Shown: in pieces, positions 46,990 through 59,825 of the stretch
How the letters are laid out: each line of letters starts with the position of its first letter
How positions within the stretch are numbered: position 1 is the stretch's first letter
Origin: Bombus terrestris
Taxonomy: Eukaryota; Arthropoda; Insecta; Hymenoptera; Apidae
Direction of reading: 5' to 3'
Assembly (NCBI RefSeq): GCF_910591885.1
Contig: NC_063285.1
Span: 3,658,001-3,722,000 of the forward strand
Length of the DNA: 64,000 bases
Notes under the pieces: model-generated
The model's input: only the letters and a program-made list of their open reading frames with translations
The model's database searches: none
Told to the model about the DNA's origin: nothing
Position numbers and translations under genes: made by a program

Positions 46990-49291
46990 TGAAGGCAATT
47001 TGAGAGATGGGGTAGAGTTTGATTCTTTTGATGTAAAAATTTGATTCCTCTGTGGGACATGCTAGCAGAGTCCTTTTTAGAGATATTTTTTATTTTGTTT
47101 GCCCACTGTTGATTTATAATGTTTGCGAATTCTTGTTTTGACACAACTTTATTTTGTGCAAAAGGTACTTTAATTATTCTAAATCTTCTTTTTGATCGTA
47201 GGAATAGTTTTATTTTAGATTGTTAATATTGGATGGTATCAAGCTTTTGTCTCGTAATTTTTTTTTTTTTTTTTTTTTTTATAGGTATAGGGCTCGAAAG
47301 CCGACTTTCTTACTTTATTTTTAGTACGGATTCTTGAAGAGCGGTTTGTATAAGTTTTTCTATTTTGTCTGTAAATGAGACGATTTGCCTCTTGGTTAGG
47401 TTGACATTGTTGTGGATACTTAGGTCGCAGTACTTTTCGAGCTGATTTTGTAATTTTTTCTAGTTTATTTTTTTGTACTCGCACCTGGGTTCGTCACTCT
47501 GTGTTTCTAGGGTTAGGAAGTCAGATGTATTTTTATTTATCTGTAATACGGGAGCATTATGGTCGCATTCGTAGTCTATAGTTTTGAGCCTGTTATTTGC
47601 CCGTAAATTAGGGAATTGTAATTGTGTGTCTCCAAGGCATATGTTTAGGTATGAGCCTTCTTTTGGGCAAGAGTCAATCCATTCTTCGTGCGTTCTTAAT
47701 GATTATTTTATTTCAATTGTGTTTGTTGTTCATTTAGGGCTTTGAATATGCTTTTTTTGAAGTCTTCGATAAGTTTATTACGGTATGGTTTGTTACGGAT
47801 ATGGTTTTAATTGGATTTGGATTTTGCATTACGCGTGGTAATAAATTTGTTCGATGTGATTGGTTTTCAGAGACTTGGTTTCGGCTTATTCCTTGTCTTA
47901 GGATGGCTAAGAAATTTGACTACGGGGTGAATTTGCGGCTTATTTGAGCAACGCAAATTGTTGATTCTTTGCATTTGATGATATTCTCGCAAAGTTTTTT
48001 GCAAAGTTTGCACTCGCTTGAACAGTGCGGCTCCGTGCAGTTTGCATTTGTGACATTGCGTTATGTCATTTTTTCTGACTTTATCCAATTTACCCTAAAG
48101 TAATTTAGACGGTTCAATTTTAGTAGGTAACTAATATTGCTTTGTGGGGATACTTGGATTATGTAAATTGGAAGCAATTCATTGTTCTCTATTGATCTTT
48201 TTATTGAGAAGCACCAATATTTTGTCAATTGTACGTCAGACATCTGTAGTGCTTGTAACTCTGCGAGTATCTCTGTCTCGGAGAAGCTATTGTTTAGACC
48301 CTTTAGTAAGACCGTGTGGTACTTCTTTGATTTGGGTGTATATGCGTAAACGCTGTCTTAGTTGCAATTACGATTTCTTTCGCTTTGTTAAAGACTGGCA
48401 TACTTCGTAGGAATAGCACATGTTTATCTGTGTGTATCCGTTTAATATGGAATGAATTTGTGTTTAGAGTCTCTTCAAAGAGTTTTACTGTCTCCTTCTG
48501 GTCTTGATTGGTAATGTATGTTGGAGGCGATTTGTCTCTATTTGTGGGGGGCAGTGGTGTCAGCGTTCTTTGTTGTAGAGGCTGGTGGCCTGCCTGGGTT
48601 GTGTCTGGCTTCTCGGTAGCGTTGCCGCTGGAAATTCATTGTCCATTTCGCTGGGCTACGCCTGGGACGTTGAGGTTTTCGTTGATGATAGTATATCTCT
48701 CTCTCGATCCATTCTTTATTCTCTTTCGGACATGTGATTTCCTGAGAGGCCGTATTCCTACTTGCTTTCTTCCGTAGGCTTCCGTTCTTTTTCCTTATTA
48801 TGGTGGTTTCTTTTATTGTTCCTATTTGAGGGTGTTGCTGTATCCGAGATAGGCAGGACTCTTACGATTGCAATACGCTGAACCTATTTTTCGTTCGTAT
48901 TGCCGATAATGGGGAGCTATCTGCTGAATTTATGGTTTCGTTTCATTCGCGGTCCGCGTCTCCTGTTGTGCTTTCCTTTTTGCTTACACTTTCCTGGCTA
49001 CTTTGTGCCCTGTTATTCCTGTTCAACAGGTTTGGTGGGCGGTTGAGTTTCCGCGTCCTTTGGGTGCCAAAGCTTGTATTGCCAAGAAAGTTCCTGATTC
49101 ACTTTTGCTATATTTTTCTTTTGGTTGTTTCTTTCCTTCTCTTATTTTCTTGATTGTTTTTATAGTGAGCATTATTTATCACTTTTCGTTATTGAGTTTT
49201 ACTGTATAAATTGGCAAACTCACTAACAGGCCTTGCGCCTGGTATTTTTTTCCAGTGAGGACCGACCTGCTTGGGGGGTTCCCAGCACTCT
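46990..49291 (-). pseudogene. Decayed Jockey-like LINE (right arm copy)
   Basis: Mirror of 30226-32527; same ORF1 knuckle and partial endonuclease, with a poly-T run at about 47260. Confidence 0.75.
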
Positions 49292-49330
49292 GACGAGAAA
49301 GAATGCATTCAGCTCGGTATGAGCGTTAGT
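49292..49330 (-). rRNA. 5S rRNA gene fragment (right arm copy of 30187)
   Basis: Mirror copy, minus strand; joined to the LINE 5' end. Confidence 0.75.
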
Positions 49331-50085
49331 TGAAGTAATCAATTTTGGTATATAATATTATTGAATAAAAAGCATTTACGTCGTACAATTATGTAAGAGG
49401 ATAAAAGAGATATGTAAAATCATGCCCGGTTTCGTTTTCAAGAAAATGGACTGTGAAGTTAAGTAGAGGCAACTTCATAATTGACTTTCGCGAAAACAAA
49501 GCGAAAAATGTCATTTTACATTTTCGACTTCATTTTCGCCACGCGCAGGGAATCATCGCCCTTCGGTTTGTGTCACAATTTTTGGCACATGTATTTTTGC
49601 ACTCTCTCAAACGACGTACGTATGTATAATACTTGCACATTCTCCAATTCCCAATTTTGAATACATATAACATTATCGGAAAGTATAAACAAAGTAATAT
49701 ATAAGTAAGCATGTATGCGAGAATGATACAACATATGGTGATAATCGTTTAATGCTAAAAAGATATTTTCTTCATGTATACGACCATATCTTATTAATAC
49801 TTAGCCAGCCGCGCCAGCACAGGCCAACCTATAAACTGCCCATCGTGCATATTTCTAAGTAAGGAGAACATCTAAACAAACTCGCAAAGGAAATAAAAAG
49901 TAAAATAAAAGATCATAATAATAACAAATTCTCAAAATTCATAAAAACACTGTATGCGCACGTGCAGTTTTCTAAGTAAGCATGACTAATATTCACTAAT
50001 ACTTGAAAAACAAAAAAGTCTAAAAATTATTTAAGTCGTCAATTATATTTTACGGTAATGATTTTGTTTAACGATTTCACATATG

Positions 50086-50124
50086 GACGAGAACGAGTAC
50101 TTTCAACGCGGTATGAGCGTTGGC
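50086..50124 (-). rRNA. 5S rRNA gene fragment (right arm copy of 29393)
   Basis: Mirror copy, minus strand, in similar spacer sequence. Confidence 0.75.
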
Positions 50125-50936
50125 TGAAGTAATCAGCTCTGTTATTTCATGTTATCACAATAGACAAAATATTTAAGAAAACATACATGTATCTATGAGG
50201 ATAAATGGTATTTTTTTAGACGTGCATACAGATATATAACATTTTTCCTGGCTTCGTTTCCCACACAATGGATTGTGAAGTTCCGTCATATAGGTACGCG
50301 TATACTTAAAAAGTAGCGAGTCAAGTGGACAGAACTTCGTAATTGATTTTCTGGAAAACCAAGTCTTGTGTTAAAAATTGTCACTTCATCATCGACTTAT
50401 TTTTGTATAGGAAATCAGGCCCTTTCGACCTGCACCATCATAATACTCTAATTTTCTCGCCTACTTCAATTTTGAAATTATTTAGTTTCACTGCATTGCG
50501 TATAACTACCAACAGCAAAATATTAACATTCACGAACGGCTGTTCTGACAACGATCATAAATCGTCAAATCCACGTCATTCCATACTACCTGACAGCGGA
50601 CCGTTAAGGTTTTGAATTGACCTTTGCACATGGCCCAACATTACATTTGCCCCCCATTACGTAGGGCAATTAGGATCCGTCCCTTGTCCCTCAACACCGA
50701 CAAACGCAGCAGCCTGTAAAAACTGCAATCATTCGACCAAGAAGAGTCTTTTTTTAGTCTCGAGTCTAGTCTTGTGTACAGTTTGGCCGTGATTTGAACT
50801 TCATTGTAATATTATACTTAATCGTTCTCGTGAATAAAAGCCTACAAAATTTAAAAAACACGGTCAAATTACGTTACTCCTTCTTTATCATAAATTTTAC
50901 GTGACACTGTACTAGTTAGGTGACACTGTAGAACGG

Positions 50937-53900
50937 CTTCTTTGGTCTCTATTATAGTAACGCGGAAAGATCGCCGACATAGAGACAATGTCGGCGACGA
51001 AGAGCAAATGCCAACAAGCAGAAACGGTCGGAAAACTTGAATAGGGCTTAGCGGCACTCGGCAACAAAACTTTCCAACGGCGGTCCAAACATCACCGAGG
51101 CGCAAGTGCCGACAGGCCTAATCAGCCATCGATATCCGTAAAGTTCTTCCTTATAGGACATTTTTTGTAATATTGGAAGAAGGCGTAGGTAGCAACGGTG
51201 GCGGACGCGTAACGAACGCGCGCGTAGTACAGATATTGATGGATGACGAAAAGAAACGAATCGGATCAAGAAAATAGTTGAGTTGTAACCGAGGGGAGAG
51301 AATCGTCAGTTGGAATCGAGAGTTGTACGTAAATACCAATGGTCAAAGAAGAAATCGGCAAGTACTTAAAAAGAAAAACACAAGGAAAGAACGGCAATAC
51401 ATCCAAACCAGCTAGCTGCTGAAGCGAGCAAAACTCTCGTAAAAAGAAAAATAAAAAGAAAACACCCCACTGACCTCGCTACAGAAATAAAATAGTCAAA
51501 CTCGGATAAAGCTAGAAAAATTTAACAAATGTCCAGCTGGACAAATTGTAAAGTGCAAATTAAATATAAATATAAAAAAAAAGAATAAAAAAAGAATAAA
51601 AAAGAAAAAAAAGGAAATGGATTGCATGTTTGCCCATATAAGAGTAATCCAAGCGATGAAAACTTTGAATAATGCATGTTACTTAACACCCTGCTGCGGT
51701 CTTCCATTCAACTAAATTATTCGGTAAGAGTTTGAAGAAGAAAATTACCTTTGCATACAAAGATTCGTTTTCGTTTGTTTATCTTCTAAGTAAGGACCGG
51801 GGAAATGTAGTAATATGTTACTTATATCCTTCATAATAATTTTCATTGCAAAGAACCGGTACATTCTATTATCGCAAACAAAATTTTGGCATTAGTGAAA
51901 TTTTTACAAACTCTTATTTTCTCTTTGAAATGTTCCAATGTATTTATAACATTCTCTGCTATTTCTTTCGCAGCTTTCCTACGCGGGTCATATTACCATC
52001 TTATAATATAATTTTGTATCAGTGCGTTCCCTAGATTTTCTATGATCGCACGTCTTTTTCTCAAATATGTCGGTTTCAACGGTCGGACAAAATTTTGCTC
52101 TATACGTTTAAAGAATACAAAAGTTCTTAGAGAAAGAAAGGAGAGCAGTAAGAACAAAGAGACCCGAAGAGCGCGCATCAGGATTAAAAAGAACATGAAT
52201 TTAATTTCCAAATATTTTGGATTCTCGCATCCTGATATTAACCTTCTGCTTGATCTATTTTCATTGTTAAGAAACATTTTAAACACAATACTATTTACAA
52301 TACAAAGATAAAATACTTTATTTTATGTACCGCGTTGTGAAAATAAAGATAGTTTATTTTTTACTACATATTTAAAATATTTTATTCGTACTGTAAAACA
52401 ACAACTACTTAAAATGGTATTTAAAAGAAATATCCAGAAAGGAAATTCAGAAATAGAAATAACTTTTTATTATATAAATATCTAACTCATCGGTTTCATC
52501 GGTTTCATCGGTTACTCTGTAAAATACTATTTCGAATCAATTTTACAGTCTCTCACACCAGTAGTGACAAGTTTTTAACCGTAATTAAAAAATTATCGTA
52601 ATCAATATTGAAGTAGTCGAGTAATAATAATCTTTTAATGTTTCGAAAATCATATAGAGTAAATAGAAAAATAATTATTTGCAGATAATATTGACATAAT
52701 TTAACCGTTTGAGCCCCAGGGGTCTTTGAAAAACCAGGGTCGAAACGTGCCGAACGGCACGATAGCCTCTTAATCGATTGCGAAGAGAAACAAGCGGCAC
52801 AATAGCGCTCGTCATATTTGTTACTCTTACGAAATACATCTATATATTTATATACGCGTACTATTAGTTTATAAATATTTCAAGTTTTGTTCAATAAAAA
52901 TCATCAAGATAACAATGAAATACAAAATACCGTTAGTCGTCCGTAGAGTTCAAATGTACTGGGACTTTTCGACACAAAATCTAAACAGCCCGATCACGCT
53001 GTTTGCTACTCAATCGGTTAAAGAAACAACGATACGTCTAACGTGCGCGTGTGTCTGATAACGACGATACCGCGCTCTCTAACTTGTTCCCCGCCGAATT
53101 AATCTTGGGTAACAGCTTTAATGCGCATAGAACAATTGACAAAGTTAAAATTGGAAAAAAGAAATATCGAAGAACAAACGATGAGAATGTTTCAAATTGT
53201 TTTCGACGATTAAAACGAAATTTACGAATACAACTGAAGCGAATGCCGCGACGCGATTTACGACTGAACGAATGCGACTGAATTATCGTACGACGATGCG
53301 AATGATTAACGATACACGCGTGTCGATGCCGCACGCATTTGAAAGACCCGCACGAGACGGTTTACTAATCGTTCGCTCGCTAAAACGATACTTACCTTCA
53401 TCGATGCTTGGAGATACTGTTCGCAACTGAAGATTTCGCACAGGACTGTCCACTGATCGTTACGCCTGATAGAACGACTCTGTCCTCTCCACTAACGCTT
53501 GCAGCCATGTCCACGAATTCTTGAAGATATTGACGCACCGAGGAAACCTGTTCAGAAAAGTATCAACTGATCATTACGACTGACGAAACGATTTCACCTG
53601 CACGAGCGCTTGAAGAGCACTGAGAAATTGAAACGGTTGTTTAGTCCACGTTTAGCGATACGAAGGCACGGAAACTGAATCGATGCTACATGTTCGCGAT
53701 TGAACTACTCGAACGAGACTACCAATACCGTTGTTAAACTCGAGCGTGTTAGACCCAAGTGCGAGCGTCGAGTGAGACTCCAACAAGGCTCAAAACGAAG
53801 GACCCCAAATACGCACGCTGATTGGTTTTCAAGAAAATCGTCAAACGGCATATTCGCCCGCAGGATGGCGTTTACTGCGCGAATACGCCCCAAGTGGGGC

Positions 53901-54592
53901 GATCCTTCGCTGGAAGAGCGTGAACGATACCTGGATGAATGCCATGCTTAGATATTATTGGCCGAGGGGTAAGGGGCGCTCGACCGTTCGGACCGTTAAA
54001 ATCCGTCAATTATCCTTACAAAAAACTCATAGCATAGGAAATTAGAAATACTGCTACGAATGTTGAACGGAATCGTTTTAGCTGTTGGAGTACCCTTCTA
54101 AAATAGCGCCTTGACTGTGAAAGCGAGCTACAATGAGCTACAACGAGCTACAACGAGCTACAACGAGGCAAAAGCTACGTACTATCCAAAATAAACAATC
54201 TAAAATACAACTATTCTTACGACAAAAAGAGAAGATTGGCAAACAAAGTAAAAAAAAATATGTCTAAAATGTTCCTGCAGACAAATCAAATTTTTAGGTA
54301 AAAAGAATCTAACTCTATCCCTTCTTTCAAACTGCCTCCAGAGAAAGCTCCCCTCCACCAAGATGCAGGTATAGCGATAGAGAAAATCAATAAAAGCATG
54401 GAGTCTAGTTATTTCATAACATGTAAAACGACGGAAAAACTATACGATATCGGTCATTATCACTAGTGCTACGAGTACCTAATCTTGTTAATAAGCCTGT
54501 GCTAATAATCTCTTCATTGTATCACAGCAATGGCTAATTCTAATGAGAATTCATTAAACGCCCCTCTCCATAATCCTCACTTCAACCCGACA
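50937..54592. repeat. Outer right-arm segment (mirror of 24925-28580)
   Basis: Holds in order the Gypsy D LTR remnant (50937-51087), repeat R1 (51447-51617), anonymous DNA (51618-54116), the 10-bp repeat (54117-54170), the LINE fragment (54167-54352) and the decayed LTR remnant (54437-54592). Nothing new compared with the left arm. Confidence 0.85.
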
Positions 54593-54604
54593 TATATATA
54601 TATA

Positions 54605-55616
54605 TGTCGGGTTGGCGTTAAGATTTGAGTTAGGGTTGAGGGCGTGAAACGAATCCCTATTGGCGCTAGACGTGATCATTATGCAATAGAGGAGATATTT
54701 ACTAGTGCAAATATGACTATGATGGAATTGGACAAGTAATCGCGATAATTAGATACTCGAGAAGCTAATGACAATGATTCTAGGCTCACTAACGAATCCG
54801 CGGTCAAGGGGATGACGAACTCTACTTTTCTTCAGCGTCTAAGTTGTACTCAATGTTAATGCACGAGGCAATCACTACGTATCTGAGAGTTACTTGAATC
54901 GTCTTTGAGATCGTACCGGAGAGTGGTTTTCCATCACGGTAACGCTGTCGAGGAAAACTATGACGGGTGTGCCCAAGGGCACGAAATCATTGGATTCGTG
55001 GAGAGAAGCCTTCATTCGGAAAGTGAGGGAAATTGGCGTTACTGTTAATTGGTCAATTTCCATGTTGGTGGTTAGGGAAGGGTGCTAGCCGCCCTTAAGA
55101 GAAAGTTCGAGAAGAGGAAGCGTCGTTGGTGAGAAAAATAGATTTCTCCTATTTTCTCGTAGTTGGGACGAGGACTGTTTGTCGGTTTGAAGGACTTTAG
55201 TTAAACAGATCTTAAGATTTATAGCAGGTCCTCGGGCTAGCTGAACATGTACTGTGGAGACGCGTCGACATCTGGTAATCATCTTACTCAAAGAATAGAG
55301 TCTGCGTGTGGCGAGCCACGGGGCAGAAACCATTGAAACGTTTACCGTCGTGCCCTGTCCCAAGTATTTCTTTTAAGGAGAGCTATAGAATTACTTCATG
55401 CCTCTGTTAGGTAAAACGTTCATCCCTTGACCGCGACTACGTTCGGCGACCGGTTGTCGCCTCGAGCCCGAGCTCACTATCATAAATCTCAAATAAATAC
55501 AGTCGGATCGAATGACAACAGTTTCTTAATACGGCTATGGTGAAATCTAAATTACAATACTAGGGGTCTTCCCAAAGTTCCAAATGGAAGGTTCCTGTGT
55601 TCTTTCATCTCCGACA
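54605..55616 (-). repeat. 3' LTR of element E (hybrid)
   Basis: 1012 bp on the minus strand. 54605-55320 is identical to element C, including the base that distinguishes C's 3' LTR from its 5' LTR. 55321-55616 carries many differences from C. The switch is abrupt. Confidence 0.88.
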
Positions 55617-55969
55617 CGGCCATTCTGTCTATCACACGTCCTCGGGTGGATCTAAAATATTGGGTTCTCCCAACATTAGACTTGATATGACTAATATTTT
55701 ACTCCTTTATAGTTTAGCTAAATTATATTACACTAGTTTATTTATGGTTTAACTAACTGTCTAAATAGATCAAGGGCCCAGGTTAACAACAAAAATTTCG
55801 ATCGGACGTTCAATGATAAAGTAGGGAAGAAAAAAAACACAAAAGTCAGTAGCATTATGATTGGTATTCAAAGCGCCAGTTGCATTTTGTGAGTTACCAG
55901 TCAGACCGTAATGACATGACAGATCATTTTCGATTTCGTACACGGACGAGTCTCAGTTTGTTGGATCAT

Positions 55970-56460
55970 ATTACCGCACTGGGCGTGTGTGGAGACACTG
56001 AGTGCGGGTGCATTGACGTAATAGGTGTGTATGAAGACACTGAATGCGAGTGCAGTGTATGGGGACACTGAACACGGGTGCATTGATGTAATAGGCGTGT
56101 ATGGAGACACTGAATGCGAGTGCAGTGTATGGAGACACTGAACACGAGTGCATTGATGTAATAGGCGTGTATGGAGACACTGAATGCGAGTGCAGTGTAT
56201 GGAGACACTGAACACGAGTGCATTGATGTAATAGGCGTGTATGGAGACACTGAATGCTAGTGTGTGGTCACACTAGGCTTATGTGGGAATATCGAATGCT
56301 AGTGTGTGGTCGCACTAGGCTTGTGTGGAAATATCGAATGCTAGTGTGTGGTCGCACTAGGCTTGTGTGGAAATATCATCGAATGCTAGTGTGTGGTCGC
56401 ACTAGGCTTGTGTGCTAGTGTATGGTAACACTAGGCTTGTGTGTGGAAACACTGTGTTAC
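55970..56460 (-). repeat. 70-bp and 42-bp tandem repeats after pol of element E
   Basis: Two adjoining minisatellites between the pol end and the 3' LTR. One has about four 70-bp units (GGCGTGTATGGAGACACTGA type); the other about four 42-bp units (CGAATGCTAGTGTGTGGTCG type). The place is the same as the 57-bp repeats in A and C, but the sequence is different. Confidence 0.93.
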
Positions 56461-56477
56461 ATGTCATAGTCATAGTG

Positions 56478-59400
56478 TTAATGATCCTCTGAGATCGGTG
56501 TAGTCATATCGTCATTGTCACTGCCATTGTCATCACTACAGACGTCCAACTCAGCAGGAACGCAACTATTCGGCATTTTTCTTAATCTGTCATGACTGTA
56601 TTTATACGTTCGTTTGCCACCTAATGTCTTTAAAGTATATCTATCCCCTTCCAAAATCTCTGCTATTACGAATGGACCCTTGAATTTTGGCTCTAGCTTG
56701 GTTTGGTTTCTTTTCTCGTTTTTGCGTGGTACGAAATCGCCGAGGTTAAACCTAACCACTTTAGCTTTGTTTCTATCAAATCTTTCTTTGTTGTACTGGG
56801 CTTTACTCTCTATGTTCTACACAGCCTGCTATCTTACATCAGGGATATCGACTTCCTTTTCCTCGATATTGTCGGGTAGCAATAGGTCGTACGGTCTCGC
56901 TGTTCTACCGATTAGTAGTTGTAAAGGGCTCGAATTAGTCACGCGGTTGGTGGTGCAGTTCAACGCTAGCGGTATTTCCCCAATCGCGTCTTGCCACGGC
57001 CGCCCGGTCGTTTCTACTGTCGTGAACGTATTTTCAATGTACGCATAACACACTCTACCTGTCTATTGGCTCTATCATCGGTCGCTATCGAGTGAACTTT
57101 AATTCGTTTGCTTTCGCAGAATTCTCGAAATTCATTACCCTTAGGACATCTTTCCTGATCTGCTACTATCCGGCAGGGACTTCCGAATAAAATATAGCGG
57201 GTTTAAGCGCTTTAATGGTGTTACGGAAATCTATCTTACGAGTACGATGCAGGTATACGAATTTAGTGAACACATCGATCAAAACAATGACGTACTCCTT
57301 TGAATCGCTTTTACCACTCAACTTGCCTGTTATGTCCATGTGGACCGTATGCCAGGGTATGCTGGTCTTAGGTATAGGATGTAGTTCGGCTTGTATCTTA
57401 CCTGAACTAGCTTTCGAAACTTGACAAGCATGACAGTTCTCAATGAATCGGCGAACGTACTTCGCCATCCCTTCGAACCAGTAATACCTGTACAGTCTCT
57501 CGAGCGTTTTCTCCCAACCTAAGTGCATAATTGACTGGTGCACATGGTTAATAACAGACTATCTAAAACCTCTTAGGACTATAGGTAAACAGAGAGTCCT
57601 GCCTTTTCTTTGTATCCTACGGTAAAGAGTACCGGACCGTAATTCGTATGTATTCGCGATGTCTTCCGCGAGCTCATCGTTTTGCAATTTCTTGACGATT
57701 CCCAAGGTTTGAGAATCACGACGTTGTTCGGCTAATAGCTAGTATTCCGATATTTCGGCCAGATTGATTTCTTTCTCCGCAATTTTATCAATTTTACGGT
57801 GGTCTAAATCTACGGGGTTTCGCGAGAAGAAATCTACGTGGGCTGTCCGTTTACTTTCCAGATACATAATGTCAAAAACAAAAGTCTGCAAGTAGGCCCA
57901 TCACCGATGGTCCCTGTCATTTAAATGTACTTTATTACTCGACGCTTTCGACGAGTCGCAATCCGTGACGACAAGAAATTCCCGTCCATGTAGATAGTGA
58001 CGGAAACGCTCGACTGCGTTTACGACTGCTAACGTCTCTAGTTCGTAGGAATTATACCTAGATTCTGCGAGGGTAGTTCTTTTGCTGTAATACTCTATTG
58101 CTTTGCCTTTACCTTCGACTTGATGCGTCAAAATCGCCCCGTAACTCTCCGAGCTAGCGTCAGTATGTAGTTCTATCGGGTAACTGGGGTCGAATATCAT
58201 TAACACCGGCGCGTCGGTCAGGGCGGAAACTGCCTGTTGTCTTATTTTCTCGTGCCTATCTGTCCAAGTTATATTTCTGTTATTTGAGATGAGCGCATAC
58301 AGGGGTTTCATCACCTGTGAGAATTTAGGGATGAACTTTCGGAAGTACGAAGCTAAGCCTATGAACTACCTGGACTGTGTGACGGCTGATGGCACAGGTA
58401 AAGAGCTTAAGGTGTGTATTTTACCCGGGTTCGGACGAACTTCTTCGTTATGAATTACATATCTCAAATAGAGCACCGATGTCTTTAGAAAAGAACAGTT
58501 CGCAATGTTAACAGAGAATCCTGCTTTTACGAGGGTATCTAATACGGTGTTCAATCTTCCTAAAGCTTGATCTATCGAGTCGGCAATAATTAGAACGTTA
58601 TCGAAATAAATAACAACGTACGAATGAGCGAGGTCGCCTAGGGCCTTGCGAATGGCCCTCCGAAAGACGGACGGCGCAATTTTTCAGTCCAAACGGCATC
58701 GTTATCTACTCATATTGTCTGTCGGGAGTAACGAACGCTGTATACTGCGCTGAATTAGGATAAGTAGGAATTTCGTGAAACCCGCTGGCCATATCCAGGC
58801 TAATAAAATATCTCGCCTCTTGCAATCTCGCGACTTGATCCGCAATAAGGAGTAAAGGGTACCGATCCGCGACGGTACTTTGATTTAGTTCTCGGGGATC
58901 CACTCGTAATCTATCTGAGCCGCTTTCTTCTTCACGAGTTACGTAAGGCTCGCGAATGGCGAATTACTAGGCCTTATGATCTTTGTTTTAATTAAAACGC
59001 TTATTTTCTCACGTACCGCTCTTCGGTCCTCCTCACTAAATCTATAAGAACTTCCTCGTACGGTGATGTTAGGATCAATTAATCGTATTTCTAACCGGCC
59101 TGTATTTACGCGAATACGTAGGGAATCCGTAACGAATGAATCTTTGAATTTGTCGAGAAGAGAAATTGATCGACTTTTATTATTACCATGTACATCAGTG
59201 TCAGCTTCATTAACGACGATCTCGTTTGCAGTGGTTTCATTACAGACATTAATTATTTTGTTTTACACATAGCGAGGCTATTTTGTGTAATGTTACGTCA
59301 AAACCCAGACTTAGAGTTCCGCAACTAATCGCGATATCATATTTTAGATAACTATCAGCAAGGACATGAGAAATTGTCTTCGATGTAAAAATCATTAATA

Positions 59401-59740
59401 CACACGATGAACAAATAGGAGGCGTATGTTTAATACAAGTATTTCCTGCTCCTCGCATTACTGATATGTCAGTCATTCTTTCGCCAGAAATCTCGAGGCC
59501 ACGGACTCTTTAATTAGTGAACGCTCGGCTCCCGAATCGGAGTAAAATGGAAACGACTCACCCAGATGACTTGATCTACCCGATGATGCTTCCAGTACGT
59601 AGAAGTCGACTCGCCACTTGTTATTGAAATTATGGTTTTCTTTCATAATCAGGTTGACAGTTGCGCCCCGTGCAGCGGGGTCGGAACGTGCGATTTTAAG
59701 GGTTAAAACGTGGTAGCGAAAACTTGTTAGGTTTCACACT
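56478..59740 (-). pseudogene. pol: pol of element E, inactive
   Basis: Minus strand, several frames. Protease with a serine/glycine active-site region at about 59520-59600; RT at about 58480-59060; RNase H at 57901-58314; integrase zinc domain and core at 57166-57543 and 56829-57053; C-terminal part at 56478-56759. It shares with C the gag loss, the TAG after the QYE residues (about 58710) and a one-base insertion just after it. YLDD reads YFDN here (about 58607). Additional private frameshifts exist, e.g. near 57180 and 58900. Confidence 0.88.
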
Positions 59741-59825
59741 CGATTTTGCACTAGCGACTGGGTTACTCGCGCACGATGGTCGTAAGTTCTAACACTGTTA
59801 TAATCGGCACTGATCCCACTTCTGA

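Larger units (their letters stand above)
40502..55320 (-). repeat. Right arm of 14.8-kb palindrome
   Basis: Reverse complement of 24198-39016. Its outer end lies inside the 3' LTR of element E, about 296 bp from that LTR's start. Beyond 55320 similarity to the left falls abruptly to roughly 93-95 percent. Confidence 0.96.

Noticed and set aside
51046..51482. Full-length Gypsy D solo LTR ending CCTCGCTACA
   Set aside because: The start looks right, but the end is shared with repeat R1 at 11434, so the boundary cannot be trusted.
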